Below are positions 1 to 8,840 of a stretch of DNA of 64,000 nt, in pieces. Both the position numbers and the translations under genes were made by a program. A model generated the notes under the pieces. That model searched no databases. It worked only from the letters and a program-made list of their open reading frames with translations, and was not told where the DNA came from. This stretch comes from Bacillus gaemokensis. GTDB taxonomy: Bacteria > Bacillota > Bacilli > Bacillales > Bacillaceae_G. The stretch spans positions 217,169 through 281,168 of the forward strand of contig NZ_LTAQ01000012.1 in assembly GCF_001590835.1 (NCBI RefSeq), read 5' to 3'. Position 1 is the stretch's first letter. Every line of letters begins with the position of its first letter.

Positions 1-87
1 GAAAAAGCAACAAACAGTAAAACTGATGACAAAGGTCAAAAAGAAGAGAAATCAACGAACGGTTCTACTGAAAGCAACAAACAGTAA
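1..87 (+). CDS. C-terminal tail of an upstream gene, frameshifted repeat region
   Basis: Only the last 28 codons are in the window. They encode a low-complexity hydrophilic tail rich in Lys, Glu, Ser, Thr and Asn, ending at TAA 85-87 with residues ESNKQ. The DNA is a tandem repeat, and the second copy continues in another frame to a TAG at 170-172 (ending SSSTQE). The stop at 85-87 therefore probably results from a 2-nt loss. In B. subtilis, spoIIQ lies upstream of spoIIID and mbl, so a SpoIIQ-type M23 protein is possible by synteny. Nothing in this tail itself proves that. Confidence 0.5.
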   Translation, partial: EKATNSKTDDKGQKEEKSTNGSTESNKQ

Positions 88-140
88 AACTGATGAAAAA
101 GGTCAAAAAGAGGAAAAATCAACAAATGGTTCTACAGAAT
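7..140 (+). repeat. Two tandem copies of a 23-codon repeat, 2 nt short
   Basis: Copies lie at 7-73 and 74-140 and are about 90% identical. The period is 67 nt rather than 69 nt because the A-tract joining the copies has three A residues where the start of copy 1 has five. Copy 1 is read in frame 1 and copy 2 in frame 2, so the protein changes frame between copies. Confidence 0.85.
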
Positions 141-181
141 CATCTAGTAATTCTTCCTCTACACAAGAATAGTAAAACAAA

Positions 182-215
182 AAAATCAGTTTCCTTAGGG
201 GAGCTGATTTTCTTA
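182..215 (+). terminator. Rho-independent terminator
   Basis: AAATCAGTTTCC and GGGAGCTGATTT form a 12-bp stem (two G-U pairs) with a 4-nt loop, followed by a T-rich stretch. It follows the tail gene. Confidence 0.75.
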
Positions 216-313
216 TGTTTATATAGAAATAATCAGTTTCGAGAAAAAAATAGCATTAACAAGGAAATTTGACGAAATTCTCGAATATATATTACCAAAA
301 GGGGGGATTCTCT

Positions 314-448
314 GTGTCATTTGTCTTTGTTCTGTCGATTGCCCTTATTTTATTGTTTGTTTTATTTACTTTATATTATTATATTGCCAGTAAGAAAGAA
401 GTTCCCCGCCATCAATTATTAGAAGAAGAATATGATCGTGAAGAATGA
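314..448 (+). CDS. Small single-pass membrane protein (44 aa)
   Basis: A GTG start at 314 follows a strong GGGGGG ribosome binding site at about 301-306. Residues 2-24 are a continuous hydrophobic helix. A short charged cytoplasmic tail follows (SKKEVPRHQLLEEEYDREE). The stop overlaps a strong terminator, which supports a real monocistronic gene. I do not recognise the family. Its position upstream of spoIIID suggests a sporulation or envelope micro-protein, but this is only inference. Confidence 0.65.
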   Translation: MSFVFVLSIALILLFVLFTLYYYIASKKEVPRHQLLEEEYDREE

Positions 449-475
449 CACTCCTGCATGAGGAGTGTTTTTCTT
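448..475 (+). terminator. Terminator of the 44-aa gene
   Basis: A perfect 8-bp stem ACACTCCT/AGGAGTGT with loop GCATG is followed by a T-run. Confidence 0.85.
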
Positions 476-613
476 TAATATATCATTGGAATTTATAATT
501 TTTACACGTATAATGATAATTGTGATTTTTTTACATAATAAAGCAATGTTGAGATGCAGTATAGTGTTAAAAAGTACTGTGTTTTTTGTTGTGTTTGAGG
601 GGGAGTTTTAAAA

Positions 614-1453
614 TTGAAAGCTAGAGAGAGTAAAGGTTCAAAAAAACTATTTATTTTTATCGCTGTAGCAGTCGTATTAATTGGTGCGATTGGATTTGCT
701 GTTTTTAGTAAAGGTAATAAAGAACAAAAGGTACCGGTATTGTTATACCATCACTTATTGACAGAAAAAGAAAAGGATTCTCATCCGGCCTTTAAAAATA
801 AAGGAACTACTTTATCGGTTGAACAGTTTGAAAAGCAAATAAAATATTTGGCGGATAATAAATATCATGCTATTACATTAAAAGAGTTTGAAGAATTTAT
901 GAAAGAGAAAAAGAACCTTCCGAAAAAGAGTATATTAATTACTTTTGACGATGCATCAAAATCAAACTATGTTTATGCATATCCTATTTTAAAGAAATAT
1001 AAGATGCATGCGGCTTCTTTTGTTGTCACATCAAGATTAAGTGATAAAGAAGAGAAATTCGATTCTAAAATAATTCAATCGTTAAGTAAATCAGAAATTG
1101 ATAAAATGCAGGATGTTTTTGAGTTTGGTAGTCATACTAATGCTCTGCATAAATTAGAACAAGGAAAAGCTGTAATACTTAGTAAGAAAGATGTGGAAAT
1201 TAAGCAAGATATTTTAGAAAGTCAAAAGATATTAAAAACAAATTACTTCTCTTATCCATTCGGAAAATTCAATGAGAATGTTATTAAAGCGGTAAAAGAA
1301 TCAAAGTTCCATGTAGCTTTTCTAAATTCTAGTGGATATGCTACTCGAGAAAGTGACATTTTGAAAATCAATCGATTTGGCATTTCTCCTGATACCAATA
1401 TGAAAGAGTTTTCTCAAATAGCATCTGGGGAGTATGCGAATCCGAAAAAATAA
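614..1453 (+). CDS. Membrane-anchored polysaccharide deacetylase (CE4/NodB fold)
   Basis: 279 aa with a TTG start 11 nt after a GGGGGAG site. A positively charged N-terminus and a hydrophobic helix (about 12-31) anchor it, with the catalytic part outside. Motifs are those of the IcaB/PgaB-like NodB branch: VPVLLYHHLL (about 43-52), ITFDDA (motif 1 Asp pair, about 108-113), EFGSHTNALHKL (motif 2 with two His, about 168-179) and FSYPFGKFNE. The family removes N-acetyl groups from N-acetylated glucosamine polymers in a metal-dependent way. Motif 1 ends in Ala where Gly is usual. It is flanked by terminators, so probably monocistronic. The substrate (peptidoglycan, PNAG or the nearby cluster polymer) cannot be told from sequence. 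Confidence 0.88.
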   Translation: MKARESKGSKKLFIFIAVAVVLIGAIGFAVFSKGNKEQKVPVLLYHHLLTEKEKDSHPAFKNKGTTLSVEQFEKQIKYLADNKYHAITLKEFEEFMKEKKNLPKKSILITFDDASKSNYVYAYPILKKYKMHAASFVVTSRLSDKEEKFDSKIIQSLSKSEIDKMQDVFEFGSHTNALHKLEQGKAVILSKKDVEIKQDILESQKILKTNYFSYPFGKFNENVIKAVKESKFHVAFLNSSGYATRESDILKINRFGISPDTNMKEFSQIASGEYANPKK

Positions 1454-1461
1454 TATTTTAA

Positions 1462-1515
1462 AAAAGACATATAGTGTTTGCTATGTATAACAAGCAAATA
1501 CTATATGTCTTTTGT
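1462..1515 (+). terminator. Long-stem terminator after the deacetylase
   Basis: An approximately 20-bp stem (1462-1481 with 1493-1512, one G-U) ends in TTTTGTTG. Confidence 0.85.
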
Positions 1516-1671
1516 TGTTTAAGGAAAGTATATTTTATGATGTTGATCATGTGAATTTTTTTGTTTTTCTCACCTTGGTCCACAAAAATATGGAACTTAT
1601 AGCATATATCAGTAATGTGGGCAATACAATGGTATAAACCAAAGCAAAGAGAGTGTTTGAGGTGAGAAATC

Positions 1672-1797
1672 GTGAATCATTTCATTATAAATTCCAGAAT
1701 ATTTAACGCTTACAAACAGCACTCGAATTTACTTCTTAGTCGTATGCAGCGAGTCTCATTTCACGCTTCTCACATCCAATTTAGGGAGGCGAGTGGT
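1672..1797 (+). other. In-frame upstream ORF fused to spoIIID
   Basis: A GTG at 1672 has its own GAGGTGAG site. It opens a 42-codon frame that runs without a stop into SpoIIID. B. subtilis spoIIID is known to need translation of a small upstream ORF (usd). Here the upstream frame is in phase with spoIIID, so it could either couple translation or yield an N-terminally extended SpoIIID. The peptide (MNHFIINSRIFNAYKQHS...) has no recognisable domain. Confidence 0.45.
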
Positions 1798-2070
1798 GTG
1801 CACGATTACATCAAAGAGAGAACTATCAAGATTGGCAAGTATATCGTGGAGACAAGAAAAACAGTTCGTGTGATCGCGAAGGAGTTTGGGGTATCAAAAA
1901 GTACAGTCCATAAAGATTTAACAGAACGTTTACCAGAAATTAATCCAGAGCTCGCAAATGAAGTGAAAGAAATTCTTGATTACCATAAGTCGATTCGCCA
2001 CCTAAGAGGCGGGGAAGCGACAAAGCAGAAGTACCGAAAAGAAGATGTAGAAAAGCCTGTGCGGCAATAA
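1798..2070 (+). CDS. spoIIID: Sporulation transcription factor SpoIIID
   Basis: 90 aa, almost identical to B. subtilis SpoIIID. It reads VHDYIKERTIKIGKYIVET at the start, then the helix-turn-helix VRVIAKEFGVSKSTVHKDL (about 23-41) and a basic C-terminal helix (about 70-84). It binds DNA as a monomer in the mother cell and modulates sigma-E and sigma-K genes. The GTG at 1798 was chosen because AGGGAGG (1783-1789) sits 8 nt upstream and the protein then matches the family N-terminus. The same frame is open back to 1672. mbl follows after about 160 nt, as in B. subtilis. Confidence 0.96.
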   Translation: MHDYIKERTIKIGKYIVETRKTVRVIAKEFGVSKSTVHKDLTERLPEINPELANEVKEILDYHKSIRHLRGGEATKQKYRKEDVEKPVRQ

Positions 2071-2232
2071 TTTATTATATGGCAAACATTCCTTACGGAT
2101 AACGTAACATTTTTCAGAAGAATTCTTTTTTCAAATATTACGTTTTCGTTAAATTTATGATAAAATCAGAAATTAGGTGTAAAAGAATTCGGGTACAACC
2201 TGATTTTGAATATCAAGGAGGAAAACACAGGA

Positions 2233-3234
2233 ATGTTTGCGAGAGATATCGGAATTGACCTAGGCACGGCTAACGTATTGATTCATGTAAAAGGTAAGGG
2301 TATCGTATTAAATGAGCCATCAGTTGTGGCAATTGATCGTAATAGTGGAAAAGTATTAGCAGTAGGTGAAGAAGCAAGAAGTATGGTAGGGCGTACACCT
2401 GGTAATATTGTAGCGATTCGTCCGCTTAAAGATGGTGTTATTGCAGATTTCGAAATTACAGAAGCGATGTTAAAGCATTTCATTAACAAATTGGACGTAA
2501 AGAGCTTCTTTTCAAAACCTCGCATTTTAATTTGTTGTCCAACAAATATCACATCAGTAGAACAGAAAGCGATTCGTGAAGCTGCTGAGCGTTCAGGTGG
2601 GAAAACAGTATTCTTAGAAGAAGAACCAAAAGTAGCTGCTGTTGGTGCTGGTATGGAAATTTTCCAGCCAAGCGGAAACATGGTTGTTGATATTGGTGGA
2701 GGTACAACAGATATTGCCGTACTTTCAATGGGTGATATTGTTACCTCTTCCTCTATCAAAATGGCTGGCGATAAGTTTGATATGGAGATCTTAAACTATA
2801 TTAAACGTAAGTATAAGCTATTAATCGGGGAACGTACATCAGAAGATATTAAAATCAAAGTCGGTACAGTATTCCCAGGTGCACGCAGTGAAGAGCTTGA
2901 AATTCGCGGACGTGACATGGTAACAGGCTTACCTCGTACAATTACAGTATGTTCAGAAGAAATTACAGAAGCATTAAAAGAAAACGCTTCTATTATCGTA
3001 CAAGCTGCAAAAGGTGTATTAGAGCGTACACCACCAGAACTATCTGCAGACATCATTGACCGCGGTGTTATCTTAACAGGCGGCGGTGCATTACTACACG
3101 GTATCGACATGCTTCTAGCAGAAGAATTAAAAGTACCAGTATTAATCGCTGAAAACCCAATGCACTGCGTTGCAGTTGGTACAGGTATTATGTTAGAGAA
3201 TATTGATAAATTACCACGTCGCGCGTTGCGATAG
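2233..3234 (+). CDS. mbl: MreB-like rod-shape actin homologue Mbl
   Basis: 333 aa, the usual Mbl length. The ATG at 2233 follows AAGGAGG (2215-2221) and gives the family start MFARDIGIDLGTANVLIHV. An upstream in-frame codon at 2206 is not needed. Phosphate-1 (GIDLGTANV), phosphate-2 (DIGGGTTDIAV, about 158-168) and adenosine (TGGGALL) motifs of the actin fold are present. Mbl forms membrane-associated filaments that direct lateral wall synthesis with MreBH and the elongasome. In B. subtilis it is also linked to wall teichoic acid insertion, which fits the anionic-polymer genes that follow here. Confidence 0.97.
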   Translation: MFARDIGIDLGTANVLIHVKGKGIVLNEPSVVAIDRNSGKVLAVGEEARSMVGRTPGNIVAIRPLKDGVIADFEITEAMLKHFINKLDVKSFFSKPRILICCPTNITSVEQKAIREAAERSGGKTVFLEEEPKVAAVGAGMEIFQPSGNMVVDIGGGTTDIAVLSMGDIVTSSSIKMAGDKFDMEILNYIKRKYKLLIGERTSEDIKIKVGTVFPGARSEELEIRGRDMVTGLPRTITVCSEEITEALKENASIIVQAAKGVLERTPPELSADIIDRGVILTGGGALLHGIDMLLAEELKVPVLIAENPMHCVAVGTGIMLENIDKLPRRALR

Positions 3235-3238
3235 GTAT

Positions 3239-3284
3239 TAAAAAAGTTGTTGATAAATATAATTTATCAACAACTTTTTTATTT
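3239..3284 (+). terminator. Terminator after mbl
   Basis: A perfect 17-bp stem (AAAAAGTTGTTGATAAA and its complement) with a 5-nt loop and T-run separates mbl from the polymer cluster. Confidence 0.92.
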
Positions 3285-3537
3285 CGTTATATTCGAATGT
3301 GAAAAAGGAGAATATTTAAGTCAAAAAAACATGAATTAATGTGGCTTATAGGTTCAAATTTGTCAGATTTAATGATATTCTAGTATTTGTAAATTTAAAA
3401 TTAAGTTTGTAAATTTTTTGTTAAGGCGAGAAACTTAATTTTAAACTCATTATAAATACATATTGATAAAATTAAAATTTTTTAAAGTACGGGATGGGAG
3501 ATGTAGTTTTTGTGGGGGAAAAGAGGTATGAAATAAA
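3285..3537 (+). promoter_or_regulatory. AT-rich leader of the polymer cluster
   Basis: About 250 nt without a gene. It contains two TTTGTAAATTT direct repeats (near 3388 and 3408) and several TATAAA-like boxes. No -35/-10 pair is clear enough to name. A promoter for the first glycosyltransferase is expected here because mbl ends in a strong terminator. Confidence 0.35.
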
Positions 3538-4797
3538 ATGAAGAAAGTGTTAGTAGTAGCGCAAAATTTTTATCCAGAAATCGGTAGCGCTGCAAATCGT
3601 ATTAAGAATATTTATTCTGAGCTAACAGAAGCTGGCTATGATGTCACAATCCTTACAACAGATCCTCGTTATCCAAATCAAAATTTATATAAGAATAAGG
3701 AATTTTGGGATGAGGAATTTTTAGACAGTGAAAAAATAATTCGTGTTAAGCCAAAAACACGGAAGTATACGAATAATATGATTAGACGGCTATTTTTATA
3801 CTTAGAAATTACTTTCCGATTTATTATGGCCATTTTTGGGATGAAAGAAAAATATGATTATGTATTTGTTTCAACACCACCTATTTTTATAGGGGCAGCG
3901 GGTATATTTGCGAAAAAGAGATTAAGTGCTAAACTGATTTTAGACGTTCGAGATTTATGGCCGGAATCTTTGCTGGGGGTTGGCGTTTTCGCAAATCGTT
4001 TTGTGTTATCTATTGCTTATGTCTTAGAGAAGTTTTTATACCGTTCAGCCGATCAAATTATTGTAAATAGTGAAGGATTCATTCCCTATATTGAGCTGAA
4101 AGGAATTAAAAGAGAAGTTATATCTTTTATGCCAAGCTCACTTACAGAGAAAGAATTGGAGATGGTAACACAGCAATCAAGAGTGAATGTTAAAGACACA
4201 GATGAGATTACAGTAATTTATACAGGAAATATTGGCTTAGCGCAAGATGTGAGAAAATTAATTGATGTTGCAGAGTATGTAAAGCAGAATAAGTATCTTA
4301 AATTCAAGATAATTGGTTATGGGTTTAAAAGTTATGAGGTAGCGGAAGTTATTAAGAAGAGAAACCTTTCTAATATAGAAATTGTTAAGGCGAAAAGTCG
4401 TAGTGCTACTTTGAAAGAAGTTGAAAATGCGCATATTGCGTATGTTAGTTTAGTAGATAAAAAGGTATTTCAAACAGTATTACCAGGGAAAATTATTGAC
4501 TATATGTGTATGCGAAAGCCCATTGTTGGAGACGTATCTGGTTATGCTGAAAAGGTCATTACAGAAGCAGAGTGCGGTATAATTTCACATGATCGTACAG
4601 TAGAAGAGTTAGGAAAACATATTTTAACCTTGGCTGAAAACGAAGTGTTAAGGAAAGGAATGGGAAATAAAGCCCATAGTTATGCCTTTCAAAATTTAAG
4701 GTGGAAAAACAACATCAAAGTATTAACTAATTTAATGGAGGAACAGGATGTCTCAGCAGAAAGTTTGTATGTTCGTATGGAACCACTTCACAAATGA
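3538..4797 (+). CDS. GT4-family glycosyltransferase (WbuB-like)
   Basis: 419 aa, GT-B fold. The N-terminal Rossmann-like start MKKVLVVAQNFYPEIGSAANRI is typical of WbuB/WcaI-type GT4 enzymes. The nucleotide-sugar half carries YTGNIGLAQDVRKLI (about 228-242) and the PGKIIDYMCMRKPIVGD region with the acceptor/donor loop (about 318-334). It should transfer a sugar from a nucleotide donor to a lipid-linked acceptor at the inner face of the membrane. It is the first gene of the cluster, and its last 50 nt overlap the next glycosyltransferase. Donor and linkage are unknown. Confidence 0.85.
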   Translation: MKKVLVVAQNFYPEIGSAANRIKNIYSELTEAGYDVTILTTDPRYPNQNLYKNKEFWDEEFLDSEKIIRVKPKTRKYTNNMIRRLFLYLEITFRFIMAIFGMKEKYDYVFVSTPPIFIGAAGIFAKKRLSAKLILDVRDLWPESLLGVGVFANRFVLSIAYVLEKFLYRSADQIIVNSEGFIPYIELKGIKREVISFMPSSLTEKELEMVTQQSRVNVKDTDEITVIYTGNIGLAQDVRKLIDVAEYVKQNKYLKFKIIGYGFKSYEVAEVIKKRNLSNIEIVKAKSRSATLKEVENAHIAYVSLVDKKVFQTVLPGKIIDYMCMRKPIVGDVSGYAEKVITEAECGIISHDRTVEELGKHILTLAENEVLRKGMGNKAHSYAFQNLRWKNNIKVLTNLMEEQDVSAESLYVRMEPLHK

Positions 4798-6046
4798 TGC
4801 ACGTGTGTTAAGAGAATGTACTGCATTAGCTGAAGCTGGATATGAAGTAGATTTAATATGTATCCATGATTGGAAACAACGGGACTTGCCGAAGCGGGAG
4901 ATACGAAAAGAAGGATTTACAGTAACACGTGTAAATAATCGCCTCTTGCCTTTACAGAAAATGTTTGGAGCGGTAAATCGTGTGAAGCAGTTTGCTATGA
5001 AAAATATAATTACAAAGTTACTATTTGCTGCAGGCGCTGTTTTGACATTATGGAAGTTCCCGGTATTTGCATCAGTCGTATTGTTATTTGCCCTTTTATT
5101 TTCTACTAGAAAGATAAGAACTTTAATTATTCGTTCCTATATTCTAAGTCAAATGGTGATAAGTGGAATGAAAAAAAATTATGATTTATATCATTCTAAT
5201 GATCTGAATACGTTACCACAGGGATGGCTGTGTGCTAAAGTATTTAGAAAGAAAAAATTAATTTATGACTCTCATGAAGTGCAGACAAGTCGTACAGGTT
5301 ATAATAGTAAAATTTATGGGGTTATGGAAAGGTTTTATTTGAAATTTACTGATGTAATGATTATGGAAAACCATACACGTGCAAAATATGCGGAAGATTT
5401 GTATGGGTTTTATCCGAAAGTTATTCATAATTATCCTTTCATTACACAACCCGAGCAAAGCAATTCGGTTGATTTACATAAAATATTGGATCTTTCTATA
5501 GGAGAGCCGCTCCTTTTATATCAAGGTGGTATCCAAACAGGAAGAGGGTTAGACAAATTAATACAAGCAGTGCCGATGTTTAAAAGAGGAACGGTTGTAT
5601 TTATTGGTGATGGACGTATCAAACCTGATTTGCAAAAAATGGTCGTGGAATTAGGTTTAGAAAACAAGGTAAAATTTATGTCAAAGGTACCCGTAAATGA
5701 ATTGTTACACTATACTAAAAATGCTTATTTAGGTTTTCAGGTATTAAATAATGTTTGTTTCAATCACTATTCAGCCTCTTCTAACAAACTATTTGAGTAC
5801 ATGATGAGTGGAGTGCCTGTTGTTGCATGTAGCTTTCCTGAAATTCAGCGTGTGGTAGAGAAAGAGTATACAGGCATTTGTGTAGATTCACATGATCCAT
5901 CTTCTATTGCAGAAGGTGTAAATTATTTACTCGATCATCCAGAAGAACGGGGAAAAATGAGGGGAAATTGTTTTACTGCACGGGAAAATTATAATTGGGA
6001 TAATGAAAAAAAGATCTTTGTAGATATATATAAGAGTTTGCAATAA
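4748..6046 (+). CDS. GT4-family glycosyltransferase with membrane hairpin
   Basis: 432 aa. The ATG at 4748 lies inside the previous gene after GGAGG, giving a 50-nt overlap and likely translational coupling. Features are the N-terminal WNHFTNDARVLRECTALAEAGYEVDLI (GT-B start, split here as WNHFTNDARVLREC), two adjacent hydrophobic segments (about 92-120), and the C-terminal half with YQGGIQTGRGLDKLI and KLFEYMMSGVPVVACSFPE (about 346-364). The embedded hydrophobic pair suggests membrane association, unlike most soluble GT4 enzymes. It probably adds one sugar to the cluster polymer or its linkage unit. Confidence 0.85.
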   Translation: MSQQKVCMFVWNHFTNDARVLRECTALAEAGYEVDLICIHDWKQRDLPKREIRKEGFTVTRVNNRLLPLQKMFGAVNRVKQFAMKNIITKLLFAAGAVLTLWKFPVFASVVLLFALLFSTRKIRTLIIRSYILSQMVISGMKKNYDLYHSNDLNTLPQGWLCAKVFRKKKLIYDSHEVQTSRTGYNSKIYGVMERFYLKFTDVMIMENHTRAKYAEDLYGFYPKVIHNYPFITQPEQSNSVDLHKILDLSIGEPLLLYQGGIQTGRGLDKLIQAVPMFKRGTVVFIGDGRIKPDLQKMVVELGLENKVKFMSKVPVNELLHYTKNAYLGFQVLNNVCFNHYSASSNKLFEYMMSGVPVVACSFPEIQRVVEKEYTGICVDSHDPSSIAEGVNYLLDHPEERGKMRGNCFTARENYNWDNEKKIFVDIYKSLQ

Positions 6047-6083
6047 TGTAAAGAATAGAAGATCATTTCTATTCTTTACGTTA
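6044..6083 (+). terminator. Long hairpin between glycosyltransferase genes
   Basis: TAATGTAAAGAATAGAA pairs with its near-complement (17 bp, loop GATCA) straight after the stop codon. It lacks a good T-run, so it may be a partial terminator or an mRNA stability element. Confidence 0.5.
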
Positions 6084-6112
6084 TTGTACGGTGTAGAAAA
6101 CGGGGTTGATGA

Positions 6113-8836
6113 TTGTTGATAAAGACAAAATTAAGTGTTGTAATTACGAATTATAATAAAGAACAGTATTTAGAACAGTGTCTTGAATCTGTTATTAGTC
6201 AAACATTGAAGAATATTGAGATTATTGTTGTAGATGATGGGTCAACGGATAATAGTAGGAAAGTTTTACAGCAGTATCAAAAACAACATGAGCATTTAAC
6301 AATTTATATGCAGAAGAATGCAGGGGTAAGTGTTGCACGTAATGTTGGGCTTCAACATGCGAAAGGTGAATATGTCACATTTTTAGATGCAGATGATTAT
6401 GTAAATAAGATGGCGTATGAACAGCTGTATGAGCTTGCAAATCAAAAAGGTGCGGATATCGCTATTGCTAATATTACTTGCTTTAATGAATATAGACATT
6501 GGCCACTTTCGTATATGAAAAAAGTATTCGATAAGAAACTTCCCGTTATCAGGCATATTACAACACATTCAGAATTACACCTTACGCCATCTGCCAGTAA
6601 TAAAATATTTAAACGAGAGTTGTGTAGACAACATAACATCTTGTTTGATGAAGATTTACAAGTAGGAGAAGATTTATTGTTTACACAGCAATCTTTTCTT
6701 ACAGCTAAGCGTATTATTGTAAAGGATATCCCCTTCCTTAATTATAGGGTAATAAATAGTGGAGAGAATTTATCTAAAAAAACGAGTATATCTTTTTTTC
6801 AACAATTAGTTACATTACAAAAAAAGTTAGAAAATCTGTATAAGAAACATCAAAAAAAATCGTATATTCAGTTCATTGAGAGAAGGCAATGGAAATTCTT
6901 TTTGGATTCCATTATTTTGAAATGTCCGTTTTTTTCGAAGGAACAAATCTCTCAAGTTATTCAGTTGGGGAATGAATTTCTATTGAACTTATGTGATCCA
7001 AACGTTACAGAGAATTTAAATGTCCGTGATCAATTAGTGACAGAAATGATTAAACAGGATGATTGTGCAGCTTTAGAACAATTGTTAATCATTATTCGAG
7101 ATGAATCTATTTCGAAAGAACATATTTATGAGAATGAAAAATACTATTATTATTTTTATCGATTTTTTCCTCAATATAAGTTTTTTTTACAAGTCAATAA
7201 TTTAATATTGAATCATCGAATCGAAGGCATAAAACTTCGTCAGGAAGTTCTAACACTTAGTGGATATGCATTTATTGAAAACATGTCTACAAAGAGAATA
7301 ATTAAAGAGTTGGTATTTCGTAAAAAAGGAACTACAAAAATAATTCAATTAAAAAGCTCCTTACGTACCGATATAACATATCTATTTTCTAACAATACCA
7401 TTGACTATAATGATGCGGGATTTGAAACAATAGAAGTTAATGTTAAAGATTTGTTAGAAAAGGGGGAATGGGAAATATCAATACGCCTCAGCATAGGGAA
7501 TACTGTTGTTGAAGAACCAATGAAGGTACTATTAGCACAGTTACGCAATAATACAAAGCATCAAAATTTAAATCCACTAGAAATTAGAATGTTATATAAA
7601 AATAATGAAGCTACAATTCATATTCGTAAATGTAACTATGTACAACAAATAATGAATACATATCGTGAAATAAAAAGAGCAATGCGTTATGATATAGGTC
7701 TTTTGAAGAGAAGAAATTATGCAGCATTTTTTGCAATAATAGCCTATAAATTATTTGGTTCATATTTTCGTAGAAAGAATATATGGCTTATTGGGGAACG
7801 GCAAGATACTGCACAAGATAATTCTTATCATTTGTTTACATATATTCGAAAAGAACATCCTGAAATCCCGGTTTATTACGTTATAGATAAAGGATGTAAT
7901 GACTATAAAAATATTAAGAATTTAGGGAATAGTATTCAGTTCGGAAGCTTTAAACATACACTATATTTGTTAATTTGCAATAAAACAATTAATAGTTATT
8001 CAGAAACAGCGAATATGTACACAGATGCGTATAGGCATATATTGAAGTATTATCCTGAATGGCAGCAGAATAAAAAAATCTTTATTCAACATGGTGTCAT
8101 AGGCGTGAGCCGGGTTAATCATGTGCTAAATAAAAATCGAATGGGTTATTCTTTGTTTGTTGTATCATCACAGTTTGAAAAGGATCATATCGTAAAAGAA
8201 TTTGGTTATACGGAAGATGAAGTAGTTGTAACAGGTCTTGCACGTTGGGACGCATTGCAAGATGAGAGTAAAGGAAATGAAATCTTACTCATGCCAACTT
8301 GGAGAAGTTGGATTAAAATGAAAGAACAATTAAAGGAATCACAGTATTGGCAAACGTATATGTCACTTTTACAAAGTAAAGAACTCCATCGGATATTAGA
8401 AGAGAAGAATATAACATTAACGTTCTTCCCGCACTACCAAACACAAAAGCTGGGTGCAGAAATGCCTGTTTTTCACGAACGAATCAAAATCGTTAAACAG
8501 GGAGAAGAGACTGTACAAAGCTTATTAAAACGTCACCGTTTATTGATTACGGATTATTCTACTGTTTCATTTGATTTTGCTTATATGAATAAACCGGTTA
8601 TTTTCTATCAGTTTGATTATGATGAATTTTATTCTAGGCATTATAATGAAGGGCCGATTGATCATAAGACGGGGCTATTTGGAGAAAGGATAGAAAGGGA
8701 AGAGGATGTCCATTATTTATTAAATAAGTTTGAGAATTTATTAAAAAATTCTAATTTAGATAGAGTAGATAGATATGTTGTTAAATTGAAAAAATCGCAT
8801 TGTCAAACACTATTTAAAAGGATAAAAGAGGTGTAA
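6113..8836 (+). CDS. Bifunctional GT2 glycosyltransferase / TagF-type polyol-phosphate polymerase
   Basis: 907 aa, start TTG at 6113 or 6116. Residues about 8-230 form a GT2 domain: SVVITNYNKEQYLEQCLESV, VVDDGSTDNS, the DxD region FLDADDYV and GEDLLF. A middle linker (about 300-560) has beta-rich sequence. Residues about 560-900 match the Glyphos_transf domain of TagB/TagF: IWLIGER, FIQHGV, VTGLARWD, LMPTWRSW and LLITDYSTVSFDFAY. Such domains polymerise glycerol- or ribitol-phosphate from CDP donors. The fusion suggests that sugar addition and polyol-phosphate addition alternate in one enzyme, giving a repeating unit containing both. No CDP-glycerol or CDP-ribitol synthase gene is nearby. Confidence 0.87.
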   Translation: MLIKTKLSVVITNYNKEQYLEQCLESVISQTLKNIEIIVVDDGSTDNSRKVLQQYQKQHEHLTIYMQKNAGVSVARNVGLQHAKGEYVTFLDADDYVNKMAYEQLYELANQKGADIAIANITCFNEYRHWPLSYMKKVFDKKLPVIRHITTHSELHLTPSASNKIFKRELCRQHNILFDEDLQVGEDLLFTQQSFLTAKRIIVKDIPFLNYRVINSGENLSKKTSISFFQQLVTLQKKLENLYKKHQKKSYIQFIERRQWKFFLDSIILKCPFFSKEQISQVIQLGNEFLLNLCDPNVTENLNVRDQLVTEMIKQDDCAALEQLLIIIRDESISKEHIYENEKYYYYFYRFFPQYKFFLQVNNLILNHRIEGIKLRQEVLTLSGYAFIENMSTKRIIKELVFRKKGTTKIIQLKSSLRTDITYLFSNNTIDYNDAGFETIEVNVKDLLEKGEWEISIRLSIGNTVVEEPMKVLLAQLRNNTKHQNLNPLEIRMLYKNNEATIHIRKCNYVQQIMNTYREIKRAMRYDIGLLKRRNYAAFFAIIAYKLFGSYFRRKNIWLIGERQDTAQDNSYHLFTYIRKEHPEIPVYYVIDKGCNDYKNIKNLGNSIQFGSFKHTLYLLICNKTINSYSETANMYTDAYRHILKYYPEWQQNKKIFIQHGVIGVSRVNHVLNKNRMGYSLFVVSSQFEKDHIVKEFGYTEDEVVVTGLARWDALQDESKGNEILLMPTWRSWIKMKEQLKESQYWQTYMSLLQSKELHRILEEKNITLTFFPHYQTQKLGAEMPVFHERIKIVKQGEETVQSLLKRHRLLITDYSTVSFDFAYMNKPVIFYQFDYDEFYSRHYNEGPIDHKTGLFGERIEREEDVHYLLNKFENLLKNSNLDRVDRYVVKLKKSHCQTLFKRIKEV

Positions 8837-8840
8837 GAAT

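Noticed and set aside
2283-2759. 158-aa minus-strand ORF antisense to mbl
   Set aside because: It is the antisense frame of a highly conserved actin-like gene, has no ribosome binding site and gives Ser/Pro/Thr-rich noise.
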